Below are positions 1-14,400 of a DNA stretch of 64,000 nucleotides, piece after piece. This DNA comes from Tetranychus cinnabarinus (Eukaryota; Arthropoda; Arachnida; Trombidiformes; Tetranychidae): NCBI GenBank assembly GCA_022266195.1, contig WHVY01000003.1, positions 11,780,001-11,844,000 of the forward strand, written 5' to 3'. Both the position numbers and the translations under genes were made by a program. The notes under the pieces are model-generated. The model searched no databases. It saw only the letters and a program-made list of their open reading frames with translations, and was not told the DNA's origin. Each line of letters begins with the position of its first letter. Position 1 is the stretch's first letter.

Positions 1-1900
1 GAGATGAGAATCCATGATCCTCTGAAGGTTGACAATAGTTTTTCAAGAATTCATCTCCAAGCTCTTTGATTCTTTCAACGATTCTATCGTTAGGATTTGT
101 GATGCATTGTGCAAAGATTTCAACTAGCCCGGGACTTGGTTCTGGCTTACAGTCCAAAAGGAGAGATTGTAAACGACTGACTGTTCGAACAGCATTTGTG
201 ACAGGAGTAAAAGAGCCCATATTTTCTCTATTGGCCAAATAATGGCGATTGCTGAGAGGTGTTTGTGGAGCTAAGCTTTTTGAATCTTTGATTCTTTGTT
301 GAACATTATTGAGATATACTTCAAAGTCACCCTGTGGAGCACCTAATTCTTCATCAGCATTATCACTTAAGAAGTTTCTCTCGTCAAAATTACCAATATT
401 CAGAACAAAGTGGTCGTACTCTTTAGTAATAGCTTTCCTAAAAATGAAAAAAATACATAACATGATTAGAATGGTCTAAAAGTTAAGGCAATGAGACTTA
501 CAAATTAGCTTCGAAATACGCATTGTCTAAAAATCCTAGAAAATGAGTTGGATTACGACAACGGAATATTTTCTTATCAATCATTCGTTTGATACAAGGT
601 TTGAACCAGTACTCTTTAATTCCTTTAGCCTCGACACAGCTATCCTCCTTACAGATATCTTTCCATCTGTTGCATAAAGTCTCTAGTATGCAAGGTACGG
701 GCTCAGGAGCAATGAATTCGTCTTGAAAGAATCCAGGAGGAAGTTCTAAAATAGAAAATAAGGGGCTATTAATCAACGTTCATAGGAAATGATGTCATTC
801 TTCTTACCGGAAAATTCTGAGTTCAATAATTCTTTAGCGTTTTCACTGACAAGGACGTTACTAAAACAAAAATCGATGCATGCTAATAAAAGATGATAAG
901 AGTTGATCAGATCATGACTAATCATTTTAAATTCAGCCTTAACGCGAACAAATAGAGTCCAACAAAAAGAGAATACATGGCCAGAGGTTAGACTCAGCTT
1001 CCTGCAAGAAATAAAGTAATATTTGATTAGTAAAAGCAGAATGGAGATAAAAAAGAGATAATGTTGATCTAGACCTGCATATGCAATAAAAACTAACCTT
1101 TGTTTACGACTCCGGTTGGATGCTTGTTTAGTCGGAGAAAGAATTGGGCTCTTGAATAAATCTTTGAATATGTTTCCGAGCTTGCCGAAAAGGACGCCTG
1201 ATACATGAAAATTGCGTTCAAGTAGATCCAACCTTTCCTTCATCTCGTGTGGTAAATTTGCCATGTCAGACCATTTTTTCATCTTGTTGAAAAATTCAAT
1301 CAAACTGAAAATGAAAAAAGAGGGTTAGAAACTGTTGAAACCATAAGATTTTCTGTCATATATTTTACCTTAATTTGCAGGATCTCAATAATCGAGTAAG
1401 GGAAACACAATTTCCTTCAACATATCCACCTTTTCCATCAATAGTAGGAGTAGTTCCTTTGCGACAAGCAACATAAAGGGCGCAAGCAAGCCAATGTATC
1501 TTTTCACCCTGTGACAGCAGAAAAGTCAAAGACGCATAAACAAAAATTGGATAAAATATAGTCAAGAGAAAATTTAGAGCAACAATTAACTAGTTTAAAT
1601 ACATTGGTAAGATGCACAATACTCAGTAATGCTTGAAATAAACATGGACGACAGTTATCAGAAAAAGGAGGAACGATTTAAAACATTCAATCAGTACTCA
1701 TTAATGAGGACTTTGTTTCTTATCTCAGGCAATGCACAGTCTAATTAACTTACCTCAAGAGTGTAATTGATCTGAATACGTTGGAAAGAGTTGTAGGCCT
1801 CATCAGCAGTAGCCCGATCTAGGTTGAGATCAGAACATATTTCACGAAACTTGCGACTTAATTGGACATTAGATGATGATGAGGATGACGAGGAAGCCAT
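1..1900 (-). CDS. RBL: Retinoblastoma-family pocket protein (p107/p130/Rbf-like), N-terminal part, truncated by window edge
   Basis: Pocket protein that binds E2F/DP and represses cell-cycle genes in the nucleus (family knowledge). Six exons join in frame: 1754-1900, 1369-1508, 1098-1304, 808-1001, 502-745 and 437 down to the window edge, all with GT-AG borders. The start at 1900 opens with M-A followed by a serine run. The protein then shows hallmarks of the N-terminal cyclin-like region: HWLACALYVACRKGT, VEGNCVSLTRLLRS, FFNKMKKWSDMANLP, FCWTLFV, LINSYHLLLACID and EAKGIKEYWFKPCI. The last visible exon carries NFDERNFLSDNADEELG and TPVTNAVRTVSRLQSLL, the segment before pocket A. RBL1/RBL2 members share these words; RB1 itself fits less well. 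Pockets A and B lie outside the window. No stop or frameshift is seen in the visible part. Confidence 0.95.
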
Positions 1901-3205
1901 TTTAAATCATAAAATATGATTAACCAGCGTCCTTTAGATGATTAGACAATGTTGAAAATAAGTTAATTCAGTAAAAACACAGACAAATCACACACAACAA
2001 AAGCACAAAATAAGCAAAGATAGCAAAAATATAGCATTCACTCTGTTTGATGTTTGAAGAAAGAGAAGAATGGGAGGAGAGAAAGAGAGAGAGAGAGAGA
2101 CTGACTTGTGGGAAGAGAAGGAAGAAGCGAGCGGGAATATTATTGAACAAAGCAAAGATATCCTCAAATTATAATGGATGTAATATATTTTTAGATGAAT
2201 TATGGTTATAATTCAAATTATTTACAGTTGATTAATTTTGAATTACATAGCGAAATGTCAACATGAAAGTGGTTAAAAATAAATAAATGAAAACAGTTTA
2301 AAGATTATAAATTTTCATTGATTTAAATGAAACTTTAATTACAGAAGCATCACGTTTTTCCGCAGTAACTTTAACAGCAAGCTGCCCGATTAATAGACAA
2401 CCTTGTTATTGATACAGATTAGAGATAATTTTTAAACTTACTGACAAATCTATTCAATATTAACAGTGATTTAAAAATTGATAAACCTTTAAATTTGGCA
2501 AAAATTCAGATAATCCTGATCATTTTTAGCATAATACAATTTTTACCTGATAATCTTGTTAATTGGAAAGTATATTAAATTACGCGATATAAGATTCGAT
2601 GGAGGTTTGCAACTTTCAAGTTTGATAGACTAGTTATGATTAGTTAAACCTATCGGAATAGTGACCTTCATCGGAAATAGACGTTGTTATCAGCCAAATT
2701 AGTTTCATAATTGTGCACAGTTGATCAGGGATGACTCGTAATTTAAATTTGGTTACATGGAAACTAACGAGTTTTCCGTTTGAATGGGAGACTTGAAAGT
2801 CATTGGATAAATTTCAATATCTTAAAATGGCCGTTAAATTGACTCCCAAATCAAGATTTGCTGAGCAAAAATGTTACATCTTTAAAGAGTCAGTCAGAGC
2901 CAAGTCAAGAAACCAGATTTAAAAGACTCGATGAGTAAAGGTGGATGAAAAACCCGGGAAAAATTTAAATGTTAGCTTTTACTGTGGCCATCTGGGGAGG
3001 TAAATTGGAATGATGTAAAGAAATAAAATTTGAAAGCTAAGTAAACAGGTGATTTTTCTGGTAATGCATGGAAGAGACAATTTTTAATATCTCGCCTTTA
3101 TTTTTGACATTTGCTCCGCTTTAATTTTGAATTTTGATTAACTGTTAATTTGTTAAAGTTGGAGTTATCTATTGGCTTATCTCGATTTGATTTGATTGTA
3201 TCAAA
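1901..3205. other. Intergenic region between divergent RBL and POLR3K
   Basis: These 1.3 kb separate two divergently transcribed genes and should hold both promoters and 5' UTRs. A GA dinucleotide run lies at about 2079-2101. The rest is AT-rich sequence with no convincing coding exon on either strand. Confidence 0.5.
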
Positions 3206-3535
3206 ATGGTCCTTTTATTTTGTCATTTCTGTGGTATAAGATTAACTTTAGAGCAAGGACCAAAGTGCTTTAGATTTTACTGTAAAACGTGCCCATATGT
3301 TTACAATGTTAATCAAAAAGTTATCAATAGGAAATATCCGAGATTAAAGGAAGTGGATGAAATATTGGCCGACTCGAAGATTTGGGATAGTGTGGATAAG
3401 ACTCAAGTTAAATGTCCTAAATGTGAATATGGTGAAGCGTATTTTATGCAAATGCAAACGCGTTCAGCTGATGAACCAATGACCAATTTTTATCGATGTG
3501 CTAATAAGGAATGTGGATATAGATGGAAGGAATGA
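3206..3535 (+). CDS. POLR3K: DNA-directed RNA polymerase III subunit RPC10 (POLR3K / C11)
   Basis: Small zinc-ribbon subunit of RNA polymerase III, needed for RNA cleavage, termination and reinitiation in the nucleus (family knowledge). The single exon encodes 109 residues; family members are about 108. The N-terminal zinc ribbon has CHFCG near residues 6-10 and CKTC near 26-29. The linker contains NRKYPRLKEVDEIL. The C-terminal TFIIS-like ribbon has CPKC near 69-72, the catalytic-loop signature QTRSADEPMT near 83-92, and C-x4-C before GYRW. The acidic DE pair needed for transcript cleavage is intact. The gene is divergent from RBL and convergent with SPT16. Confidence 0.97.
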   Translation: MVLLFCHFCGIRLTLEQGPKCFRFYCKTCPYVYNVNQKVINRKYPRLKEVDEILADSKIWDSVDKTQVKCPKCEYGEAYFMQMQTRSADEPMTNFYRCANKECGYRWKE

Positions 3536-3990
3536 TTTGGAGAAAATAAGATTCACAATTTATTGGACGAAATTTTATTTACTCATGTAAAGAATTCATT
3601 CATTTTTGTATATAAAGTTGACATTGAACATAACATTTTTTGTCATTTTCTTGTTTCTAAGAATCAAATGTTTTGCTCAGTTTTACTGTAATTTACGTTT
3701 TGAAGTGCTTGGATGAATGATCAATGTACAATGGGTTTTCTTTTTTACTGCAACAAATGACGTAAATTATGTGAAAATTAAGTTAATAAAATTAACTTTC
3801 GCTTTTTCACGTGATGTATCAGAAAAATTAGAGATGAATGTAATAATGTTGTATGAGAAATCTATGCATTCATGCATAGTTGTGAATTCGCACGAATGAT
3901 AATCCCATAGTGAACAGTGATTGTAACGAAAAATTGTATTAAAATTCCTAAGAGTATCGGTTGAACGCAATGTTAAGGTTGTTGTTGTTT
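3536..3990. other. Intergenic region between convergent POLR3K and SPT16
   Basis: This AT-rich gap should hold the 3' UTRs and polyadenylation signals of the two convergent genes. Short open frames here look like chance. Nothing else is evident. Confidence 0.4.
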
Positions 3991-6900
3991 TCATTTTTTG
4001 AACTTCTTTTTCTTGTGATCGGAACCTTCTCGCGGTCTTTTAGATCCATTCTTCATAGGACTTTTATGATGATGCTTAGAGGATGATGATGACGAACTTG
4101 GTTTAGTTTTAGAATACTTTTTGCCCCGAGTTTGGTCGACTTCCTGATCTTCATAATCCTTTTCTCTATCAGCGCGAGCAGCTTCTTCTTCTAATTCAGA
4201 CCAATCTTTGCCGCTTTCTTCACTAGATCCCAAGTCATCTGCTCGAATCGATTAAAAGAATATGATATAAATTAAAGTTTGAAAAGGAAAAGTGCTATAA
4301 GAATGCAACCAGTTGCTATTTACAATACCTGAATAAGATTCACTTTCAGTAACATCGGAGCCTGATTCATCAGACTCTGATTCATCTTCGTAATCACTCT
4401 CTTCAGTCGGATTATATTGTTCATCCTCTTCATCTTCGTCGTCTTCATCTTCTTGCTCGGCATCGCTATCTGGATCCAAGAACGACCAACCTCCTTGATC
4501 GAAGAATCCTTCAGGATCATCAGTGATGGTTTTCATAATTTTGGCCCAATTCAAAGACTGGATACCTTCGGTATAGCGTATATCACATTGACTGTGAAGA
4601 GTAGATAAATTTGTTGATTAAAACAAAATATTCGACTATTTAGTATGAAAAGAATAGAACCATGCCATAATTGTAACTCAATTCAATTATGAATTTATGA
4701 ATTAAAAATGTATGTTGGCTAATGAACCTTGAATGCTCTGTGACTCAGCAACTCAAAATTATGAACTTAATAGAATTAAGCTAACGTTCTGTATGATTAA
4801 CCAAGAATATTATATTTGTGGTTAAAAGTCAGGGGTGATTTCAAATCTATTGCTAATTCGATATATTCAAAACATATACTTACTTAAGCCATTCTTTTAC
4901 ATGGTCTAGCATAGCCATAGGAACTGCTCCAATCGTGGCTACTTTACGGTGGTAATCTTTAAAGACAAAAACCATGTCGAAGTTTTTGAGATGGAATTGA
5001 ACTCTTTCAAAATGAACTAATTCAACTTCATCTAAGGTGATAACGAACGGAGGCTATAAAAAAGATAAAAAACATTGATTATAGTAAAAGTTATAAATAA
5101 TATTGAAGTAGAAAATCATTAGAATTACATACCCAGTCAGTAAGATTAACCAAACAGAAGGAAGTTGGTTGAAGATTGACGATACTTCTATGAGGAACAC
5201 CAGGGAATGCCAAATCTCGGAAAGGAGTATCAAATTCAATTTCTCCTTTTGTTTTGGCTTCAACATTGTCGCAGAAGTTTTTGAAAGCAGACTTGAGCTT
5301 CCCTCGTAATTCCCTTTCAGCTTGTTCGGCAGCAAGATCGTCACGGTCATGCATATGCTGGTGTTTTCCCAGATCTGTTGTAATTTCTCCCACCTCAGTA
5401 TAGAATTGAACATCAACATGTTTCTTTTTACCAAACATTATGGCATTTTTTAAAGTGAAGTGAATCAAAATGATCATTTCACCATCACACGGTTGGAAGA
5501 ATGCATGTTTAATGTTGTTATAAAGGATGTCCACTTTATCTCCTCTTATAGAGGTGAACCTAAAACCATTCACATGTGCTTCTAAAGTACCAGAAATTCG
5601 TTTAGAATAAATGTTTGGTCTGATATATAAGTCTTTCAATTTTGGATTTCCTTTGTTGTTACTAATGACCAGGGTATCTTGCTTAACAATACCCTCTTTC
5701 TCCCTTTCTTCTGCTTCTCGAGTTCTGAATTTCTTTTGGACCTCTTTGATTAAACGAAAAGCAGTATTCAAATTGGAAGACGGAGCTGATATTTCTCCAG
5801 GCTCTTTAACATTGGTGGCACGGTATGTTATCTCTTTCACAAATGTAGCATCTATATTGGAATACATTCCGCTTTCATTCTTGGATAGCGTAGAACCAGG
5901 GTGAAAACAATTTATTCGGAGATAAGTATAATCACCTTCGACTGATTGTGAAATGTTTTTGATTGTAGATATGTGGAATGGTACAGGTAAACCATAAATT
6001 GGTAGAATAATAGTTTCATATTTTCGATCGACGAATATTTTCAATTCAGTTATTTCAGGATCTTTAGGCATATGATTCATCGATTTGTAAGAGACGTTTG
6101 ATTTTCTGACTTTTTGCTGCTCCTTTCCACCTGACTTTTGAGCCAATCGGGCTTTTGCAGCCTCATTCAATTGCTCGGCAAGCTCTTTCTGATGTAATTT
6201 TCTCTTTTCCTCAGTTGATGCCTCAGTTCTCAATTTTGAATTAAGAATAGCAGTTCGACGACCAGCTCGTCCCAAAAACTCTTCATCAATTTGTGGTTTT
6301 GATTCTTCCTCTTCTTCTTCGGACCCTTCTTCCTCGTCTTTTAAAAAGATAGCCGCACTTTTAAGTTTCCTTTTAGCATTGGTTAAAATTTCAGCTGGTT
6401 TTCCAGCATTTACCAAGACTGTGTCAGCAACGAATAAAGCATAAACCTTTGCTTCTTTATCTTTAGCCTCATCATTAATGAGATTTGAAAAACCTATGGC
6501 TACGTTGAAAACCATCCCTTTTCTGGCTACAGCGGTTACTTTAGGAGCGATAAGAAGGGAAGATTCTCTGAATTCCAATCCCATTGCGAAGCCAATGTTC
6601 TTAGTCATTTTATCTAACAAATCTGGATACTTTTTTTCGACCATATCTTGAGCAACTTTGTATACATCGCACAGCTTGACGCCATCTTGAAGCTTGTTAA
6701 TAACTTCATCAAGAGCGGTTATCAAGAAATCATAAAGATCTTGTTGCTTTTGTGTTGGATTAACTAAAATGGTCCGGACAATGTTCGAACAATATTGTCG
6801 ATAACGAGCGCCAAGAGCACAAATGATAGCTCCAAAGTGTAAATTATTCTTGTCACTGGTAGCACTAAACTTGAGACTGTAATTACCCCCGGATTGGATG

Positions 6901-7640
6901 ATTGGTGTGTAACATACATCAACAGACTGTAAATCCAGGTTTTTGATGTACTTTTTATCTTGCATAGCTTTATCGACTCCCTCAGTTAATTTTGTATGTT
7001 TTACTTTTTTGTCAGAATCGATTATCTCCGTTATTTCTTCTCTCAAATATTTAGAGTAGACTTCAACGGTGATTCCACAAGCTTTCTTCAGAATTTCAAC
7101 TTCCGAATCCTCTTTAGGAGCCATTATGTAAGCCACTTGGGAGCTGACATCAACAGTGTTGAAATTCTTGCTTTCAAATAATTTTTTCCATCCATCTAGG
7201 AATTCATTTGAGAACTTATCTTTGCTGAATTCACCTATCTTCTTGCCATTTTGACTTTTAGAAAGGGTGTCAATCAGTTTAGCGAAATTGGCTTGATCTT
7301 TGTCTGCTTTATCACGAATCAAAAGACTGACTGGGGGAACATCCTTCTCATTCTCTTTACTGGATTCAATGGCTTTGAGGAAATCGACTTTCTTCCTACT
7401 GGCCAATATCTGAATAGATTTTTCAGCAAGAACAATTATAGTATCAGTCAATTCATAGCCAAACAACCATGTCTGCAGGGCAATTGATTTACTGTAGGTA
7501 ACATCATCATCCGAGCCAACACAAAAGACGATGGCATCTACCTCACTCAGGTTAACTTCATTAGACGGATTTTTCCAACTCTGGTAAAACCTTTTAGCAC
7601 GCCTGAAAAAGGCATCCTTATCTAATGAGATGGCAGTCAT
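3991..7640 (-). CDS. SUPT16H: FACT complex large subunit SPT16
   Basis: Histone chaperone subunit that, with SSRP1, opens and rebuilds nucleosomes during transcription and replication. Four exons join in phase: 5133-7640, 4884-5053, 4329-4591 and 3991-4238, giving 1062 residues (human 1047). The large first exon carries the N-terminal aminopeptidase-like domain, the SPT16 middle region and the Pob3-like PH region. The second continues with PPFVITLDEVELVHFERVQFHLKNFD-type sequence and the third contains LNWAKIMKT followed by DDPEGFFDQGGWSFLDP. The C-terminus is a long acidic E/D tract followed by a serine and lysine-rich tail ending in KKKKFKK, typical of the histone-binding tail. Start chosen at the first in-frame ATG of the long exon. 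No damage seen. Confidence 0.97.
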
Positions 7641-8493
7641 GATGAATCATGAAAAATAAAAATGAGCTGACACAATTAACCTTGATTAAAAAGTCACAAA
7701 GCCGCGCAATGAAATAAAGAAAACAATTAAACTTAAATTTACAGAAGATTTGCTTGAAATCTTCAAAAAGCCTGGGAAGATTGTTACGCCATCTCTCGTT
7801 CATTTTCATTACAAAATTTTGTGCCGCCTTTTGCGAATTAGGCTTAAAAAGAGTAAAAATCTCAATCTTTATCAGTATTTAAAGACGAAACTTGAACATT
7901 TTAATTGGTTTATGAGTTCGTTCTGGATCTCTGTATTTTTAAAATAGAGTAATCATGGAGAAATCATTGATTACTATTATTTATATTCATCATAATCAGA
8001 GTTACTATCGATTCTTAGCCATAAATATGAAAATATAAGAAAGGCGAAAGGTAACAATTATATTACGAGAACATAAATTTTATTCAATTTAATTTAATTT
8101 TGTAAATACAAGATGAATTATTTATGAAGTATATATTTATGGTTTTTTTGTTGATGAGAAAATTAAAGAGGATTGAGAGAGAGAGAAGGTACAAACAAAA
8201 TTGACCAGGTTAGGATGACTTGTCGTTGGGTATTCAACCGACTCTCGGTTAGTCTCATTTAAAAAGTGAATTAAGATCGAATCAATTTTTATCAGATTAA
8301 CATCAAATAACTCTAAAGCTATCAGAACGAAATTTTGGTTAGTCATGTTGATTTACGATTGAAAGATCACAAATTGACCGAGAATCTTGGTTAGGTTTGC
8401 AACGACCGGCAGCGCCCTTAATTGTTAATAATTTTATGTTTATGAGAATTGTTCGTTTATTAGTTGGGTAAATGATGAATCCTTTCAATCAAA
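7641..8493. other. Intergenic region upstream of SPT16 and downstream of NAB
   Basis: It should hold the SPT16 promoter/5' UTR and the NAB 3' UTR. Open frames here are short and AT-biased. No other element is seen. Confidence 0.4.
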
Positions 8494-11400
8494 TCACCAA
8501 TTCGTACTCTGAATGGATACCGGTGCTGATTTAGGTGAACCATTTTCCATCTGCTTAACGCGTAAATCAATTCCATTGTCACTGTTGCCTCCATTGCTTT
8601 GAGAGTTGTGGTTATCATTATTATTATTAGAATCAGATGAGTTATTATTGTTATCCTTATTGTCTTTACTGCTATTATTAACAAGGCTGTTGTTGTCTTT
8701 AATTCGGCTTGTTAAATCACAATCCTTGTTTTGTACGTCAGTAAATTCCTTGATCAAACGAAGTCCTTCGTCCAATAATGTTTCCTGAACTAACTGACGC
8801 GTTAGTTGATTGGAGACTTGATGATTTCCTGTTTTGTTAGCTAAATGAATTAAAAATACTTTCTTTTGAATTGCTAACTCAATCTAAATAAGCCATTTGT
8901 TGCTTATTGCTGTCTCTCTGTATCAAAGTGAATCCTCATAACCAAAAATAATCTCAAAGTCCGATAATTTGTTAACTTGTAAATGATCAATAAAATTTGG
9001 ATGCACTTTGATTTGAGAGACTTAATCTAGATTGAATGATTGCTCTTACCTGGTAAAATGCGATTAAAATTATCAGAATTTTGCGATGATTCTTGGGCCG
9101 GAGAATCATCATGTCCAGTTTGACTCATACATGGCGATAATTCATTTGAATAGACAGAAAATTGTGAATCTAAAAGTAAAGATGTACAAATTTCTCATCA
9201 AAATGTATTTTAATAGAAATGACATTTCAATTGAAACGCCCGTTTGGTTGCTCATGCTTTGCTTTAAATAGTAATGAAATCTAATCAATTTATTGTTTAC
9301 CTGTATCATCTGTGTCCCCTTTGTCTTCTGGCAATGAATGGTTAAGTCCTCGATTCAATCCAGGATGAAATCTTGATTAATGAGAATGAAAATGAATCAG
9401 TAATCATCAATTTAGCTTTACTTTGTAAAATGTTAGCGAAATGTTCACATTTGAATAAGATTTGAGATTAACATACAAATCGTTAGATGGCTCTACTCTC
9501 TGTATAAATTTCAATATCAAAATATTTCTCAAGATTTTTAAATTCAATTCAATTCAAATTGCATTGGTTTCATTTGTTTGTCAAGCACACGTTCAATAGA
9601 TAGACTATTAATGAGTGTAAACTTACTTTTCCAATTTCCTTAATTGCTTATTTATTTCACTTTGTTCATTGATTAGCTGCGTTTGTTGAGTTGAGATGTG
9701 TTCAAGCTCTGTTTGAACTTGATTAATGTGCGACAAGTTTTGTAAATCACGAGCTTGTTGCAATTGAATTTTCAACTCTTTTTGCTGACTTCCTAATGTT
9801 TTCAATTGATCAATTATATTTTCCAATCGACCCTGTTGCAAAATAGAAAATATCTCGAAATTAGAATAAAGAATAACTGAATATTTGTATAAACATGTTT
9901 ACAATTATTTTAAAGAAATGACTGAATACAATAAAAATATTTCAAATCCATCTCAATCAGTATTAATTGGAAACATTCAGTTAAAAAAATAAATTACTTG
10001 ACGACGTGATCGCTCCTCTTCAGTACATTGAATCTTAGCATCAAAATTATTATCATTCTCAGACAATCGTCTTCTCTTGGAAGCTGTTGAGCCATTCCCT
10101 TCTAAGACTGAATCATTGTTTCCAGTGTAACCAGAATTGTCTAATAATTTTGGATAATATTGAGATCTGAATAAAAGAAAAAGGAAGAAAATTAGAAATC
10201 AAAAACATCACTAATTGATTGAGTTATACCTTGAATGTCCTTTTGAATATTGATAACCAGAATCACGGACAACTTGACGAGCAAGAGGGAAAAGTTCATC
10301 ACGACGAGTTAATAATACAGGAATATGCTTGCAAATTTGAGCTGCAGCTTCGTTAACAGAGACCTGGAAGATGAACAAAAGCAAAATCAATCAATTAATG
10401 AATGAAATCAATGTCAATTTAACAGAATCGAAAGATTGAAAGCTTTCAACAATTCAATCAGCTTAACCGATTGCTTTGGAAACGTTGAGTTTTCCGAATA
10501 TTTGTTGATTCAAATTCACCCAATCAAGACAGTTATAGTGTATTTTAATGATAATATATTCAGAAAATCAATGAAATTAATTTATCATCAAGAAAAGTTG
10601 AATGATGAACAGATTTTTTCACCTGTTTTAAATCATTTCCTTGCAAAATTATTGTTACAATGACAATTTGTTGCCCTTTTAATGATTTTAAATAAAAAAA
10701 AGGTTAATTCATCAAAAATAATTAGCCAAAAATGAAAAAAACTGAAAGCAAAGGTTTGTTTGCATTTGACTAATCATATTGCCTTTTAACCATTTATTTG
10801 CTTTGAAATGAAAAACAAAACAAAATTGGTTTGTTGAACAGGAAAGCAAATCATTTATTAATTATTTAATTTTGAATTGAAGGGTTGATAAATTGAAAAT
10901 GAATTGATTACTTACCTCATGAAGTGTCAGAGGTTTATCAGGATTCCTTTTAGCATCAAATCTTCCATATATTTTAGCATAAACACGAATTAATTTCATC
11001 CTTTTCGGATCATCTTCAGGCATAAACATGATCGTGTTAAGTACACCCTGATTAAAGATGTAAATTGAATGAATGAACAAGATTGGATTAAATTAATTAA
11101 ATAAAATAAGATCTTTGATCAATTTTCCCAGAAGAAAATTGAACAATAAAATAAGACTAATAAAGCCTCTGAATAGAGCAATTTAGAGATGTTTCAATCA
11201 ACTCACTTCGTCTTTGGTGCTTTTTTTCTTGTTATTGGCCAGTTTCAGGTCTAACGGAGGTAAGCTTTTGACCAGATTTTCAGCTGCTTCAGCCAATCTG
11301 GTTATCTGGTTATCGGCAAGGACAGGAGTCAATGATATTGGTGATGCTGGTTGACCATATTCATTGGTCACCAATCCAATTGAATTATCAGTCTGAAAGG

Positions 11401-14400
11401 CAATCAAGCAAATGAAACAAATTAATAACAATTGTCAAGCCTGACCGTTGATTTAGCTGAGCAAACATTTAATAAATAAACACATGAAACTTGAAGCAAT
11501 CAGTCTGGTTATTGCGTTTTTAATTTCAAAGGCTAATGATAAATATAATGAATATCATCTTTACAAACAATTCATATTTAGATGAAATTTTTTTCTGTCT
11601 CATCTTATTAATATATTTTTCAGCTAAATATTGTAGCATTGCATCTAAAGGCAAAAAGCCTTACGGTTATTATCATGAAATTATCAATTGAATAAATAAA
11701 TATAACAGATTTTGTTAGCCTAATGTTTACTTAATCAAATTTTCAAGTGAATTATAAAGCAATATCATTATTTTGATGGCAAAAATGAAGTTGCTTGAAA
11801 ACCTGAAAATTTTGATATTAAAGTTAAGTTAATGAAGTGAAATAGCAATTAGGACACTTCAATACTTGATTGGTCAATAAGTCTAGATTGCTGTTAAATT
11901 AATTGAAAATTTTGTGAATAAAAAAAGGAAAATGATGAAAAGATAATTTGAAAGTCCAATTGTTGAACTGTTTGTGGGTGAAAACTTTCAAAGTAATCAT
12001 TTCATTGATTCAATATTGAAGCTTGTCTCGGTAAAATTAAATGTTAATCTGATTGACCAGCATTTTTTACTACCAATTTGCATAATCAGTTGTCTATTGT
12101 TTTTTCAACTTTAACATGATTAAACAAATAAAGTTGAAAGGCTGCTTGGTTTGGTAAGGATTGAATGAAAGACAAAAAACAGGACAATTGTTTAAACATT
12201 TGATTTAATTGATGGTTTTACCTGATTCTGGGAAGTGATTGATGTTATGTTTCCAGACGAGTTATTACCATTAGGTGTGATTGTAACACTATTATCTTTC
12301 AATTCCTTGGGTGAAGAAGGATTTGAATGGTTTGAGGTGTGATTGGATAATCCATTGCTTATTGGAGTGCTTGACGATTTGGGTTGAAGTGAAAGAGAGA
12401 CTTGGACTAATGATGAAGATACAGAGGAGTTTGAAGAGGTTGATGAAGATGAGGATGAGGATGAGGTAACATGATGAGATGGATGGATAATTGACTGTTG
12501 TTGAGATGAAGACGATATGATCGATCCTATCGAAGGTATAACCGAAAGCGATCCCATTGAAGGTGGTTGTTGACAGGCAGCTAGAGATGCCATTGAGCCA
12601 AGGTTTAAGGGTGAAGGTGATGTCGACGAGGAAAGGTTAACAGGATTGATTGATTTAGCATCCAATAAATCAGGACACAGCACAGGTCTAATTGTACTGT
12701 TTGATGTTGCATTGACCAAAGGAAGACCCGAGGTAGAGATTGTAGTTGAGGACGGCGGTGGCGGTGCTAATGGTAGTACCGATGATCCAGTTGAAGATGG
12801 ACCGGGCAAGGTTGGTCTATCACCAGAGGTAAAAGTAGGTACCAAAGGAGCTTGAAACATTGCTGGTAAAAAGATAAGCAATAAAAGTAAATTAATGGTT
12901 AATGTGAAGAGATGGGAATTTAATGTTGAAATGAACAATGGAATGATTATAATCTAAATATTCAAGTTTACCTGATAATTATAATTGTTAATTGTCTATG
13001 CTGACCATATTGATCATGGTTCTTGTTCAATGTTACAATCAATTATTATATTCATTAAAATGCTTTCTCATTTCTCATCAATCTTAATAAGACTTTTATC
13101 TTCTAGAATTTTTTATTTATTTTTTATTCCGTTCTTTAACCATTTACTTTGGACCCAAAAAATTTTGATCGATTTTTCCATTAAGTTGAACCCAACATGG
13201 AATTAACTTTAAGTTGTTAAGCCTCTTTTTCCCCTGATATTCCTAATCACACAAGAATTGTAATTAATAAAATCATCTTTCTATCCTCTCAACATCTTTC
13301 ATCTTCATCATCATTATCATCATTTCTTCCTTTTTTTACATCATCATCTTTTACCCTTTCCAATCTTTCCCTTATTCATTTCCATCCTATCATGTTTTGT
13401 AAACTTTTTGTTGACCCCTATCATCACATTCTCAATCATTAAATGAATTAATCTAATTTTTATCATGATTTATGGTTCTTTTAAGCATCCATTCATTTTA
13501 TTCAGAATAGCAAACTGTAAATGAGAAGATCGAGAGAAAAAAATGTTTCACTTCAAACATCTTTTCACACTCAAATAGTTTCAATGATTTCTCATTGATC
13601 AGTCTAATTAACCATCTTTTGCTGCAAAAATTTACCCTGAAATCAGTAAAATCACAAAAGTCTTGAATTTGTAACAATTCAAATATTAAGATTTGAAAAC
13701 AAATCAACTTTTGTAAAAGTCCAAGTTGTACAAAAGCTGTCAAAATGTAATTAAACTGTTGGAATTGAAATAAAATATCAATCTTGACGGTTTCATATTA
13801 GTTTGAATGTTTCATGAAATTGTGTCAAATGACAGTTGAAGACAATTTAAAGAGTTAAATGAATGCAAATTCAAGAGACTCATCATGATGTTGAGTAAAA
13901 AACAGAAAGGTTAAAAAGTGAATGAAAAAAGCAAATGGCATAAATTAATAGGAAAACATTGGTCGCTATTTTACCATATTATACATTGTCTCACTCATTG
14001 AGTTAGTGTAACATTTTTTAGGGAAAAAAAGTGAATTCTATTGGTGAAAAGTGGCCATGGGTCACGTGATTATCAATCGATAGTCCATTGGTCAGGATTT
14101 GATGAGGATGAGGATAAGGAGGAGAGAGAGAGGAAGATGGATGCTGGGTAAGAGGAGGAAAGAGGAAGTTACATAAAAAATGTTCATCTTTCACGCAAAC
14201 TCATTTCTTGTTTAATCTAGTTTTTGGGTTTCTTCTGGTTCCTTCATGTACAGCATCATCATCTTCATCTTCATCATCACTATTACCATCATCATCATCA
14301 TTCCTCTCTTTCCTCTGTTCCTTACCCAAGAGATTTTATGCAATCATAATAATAATGTTAATACCGAGCAACTCTAACTTTCAATCTAATTTATCTTCAT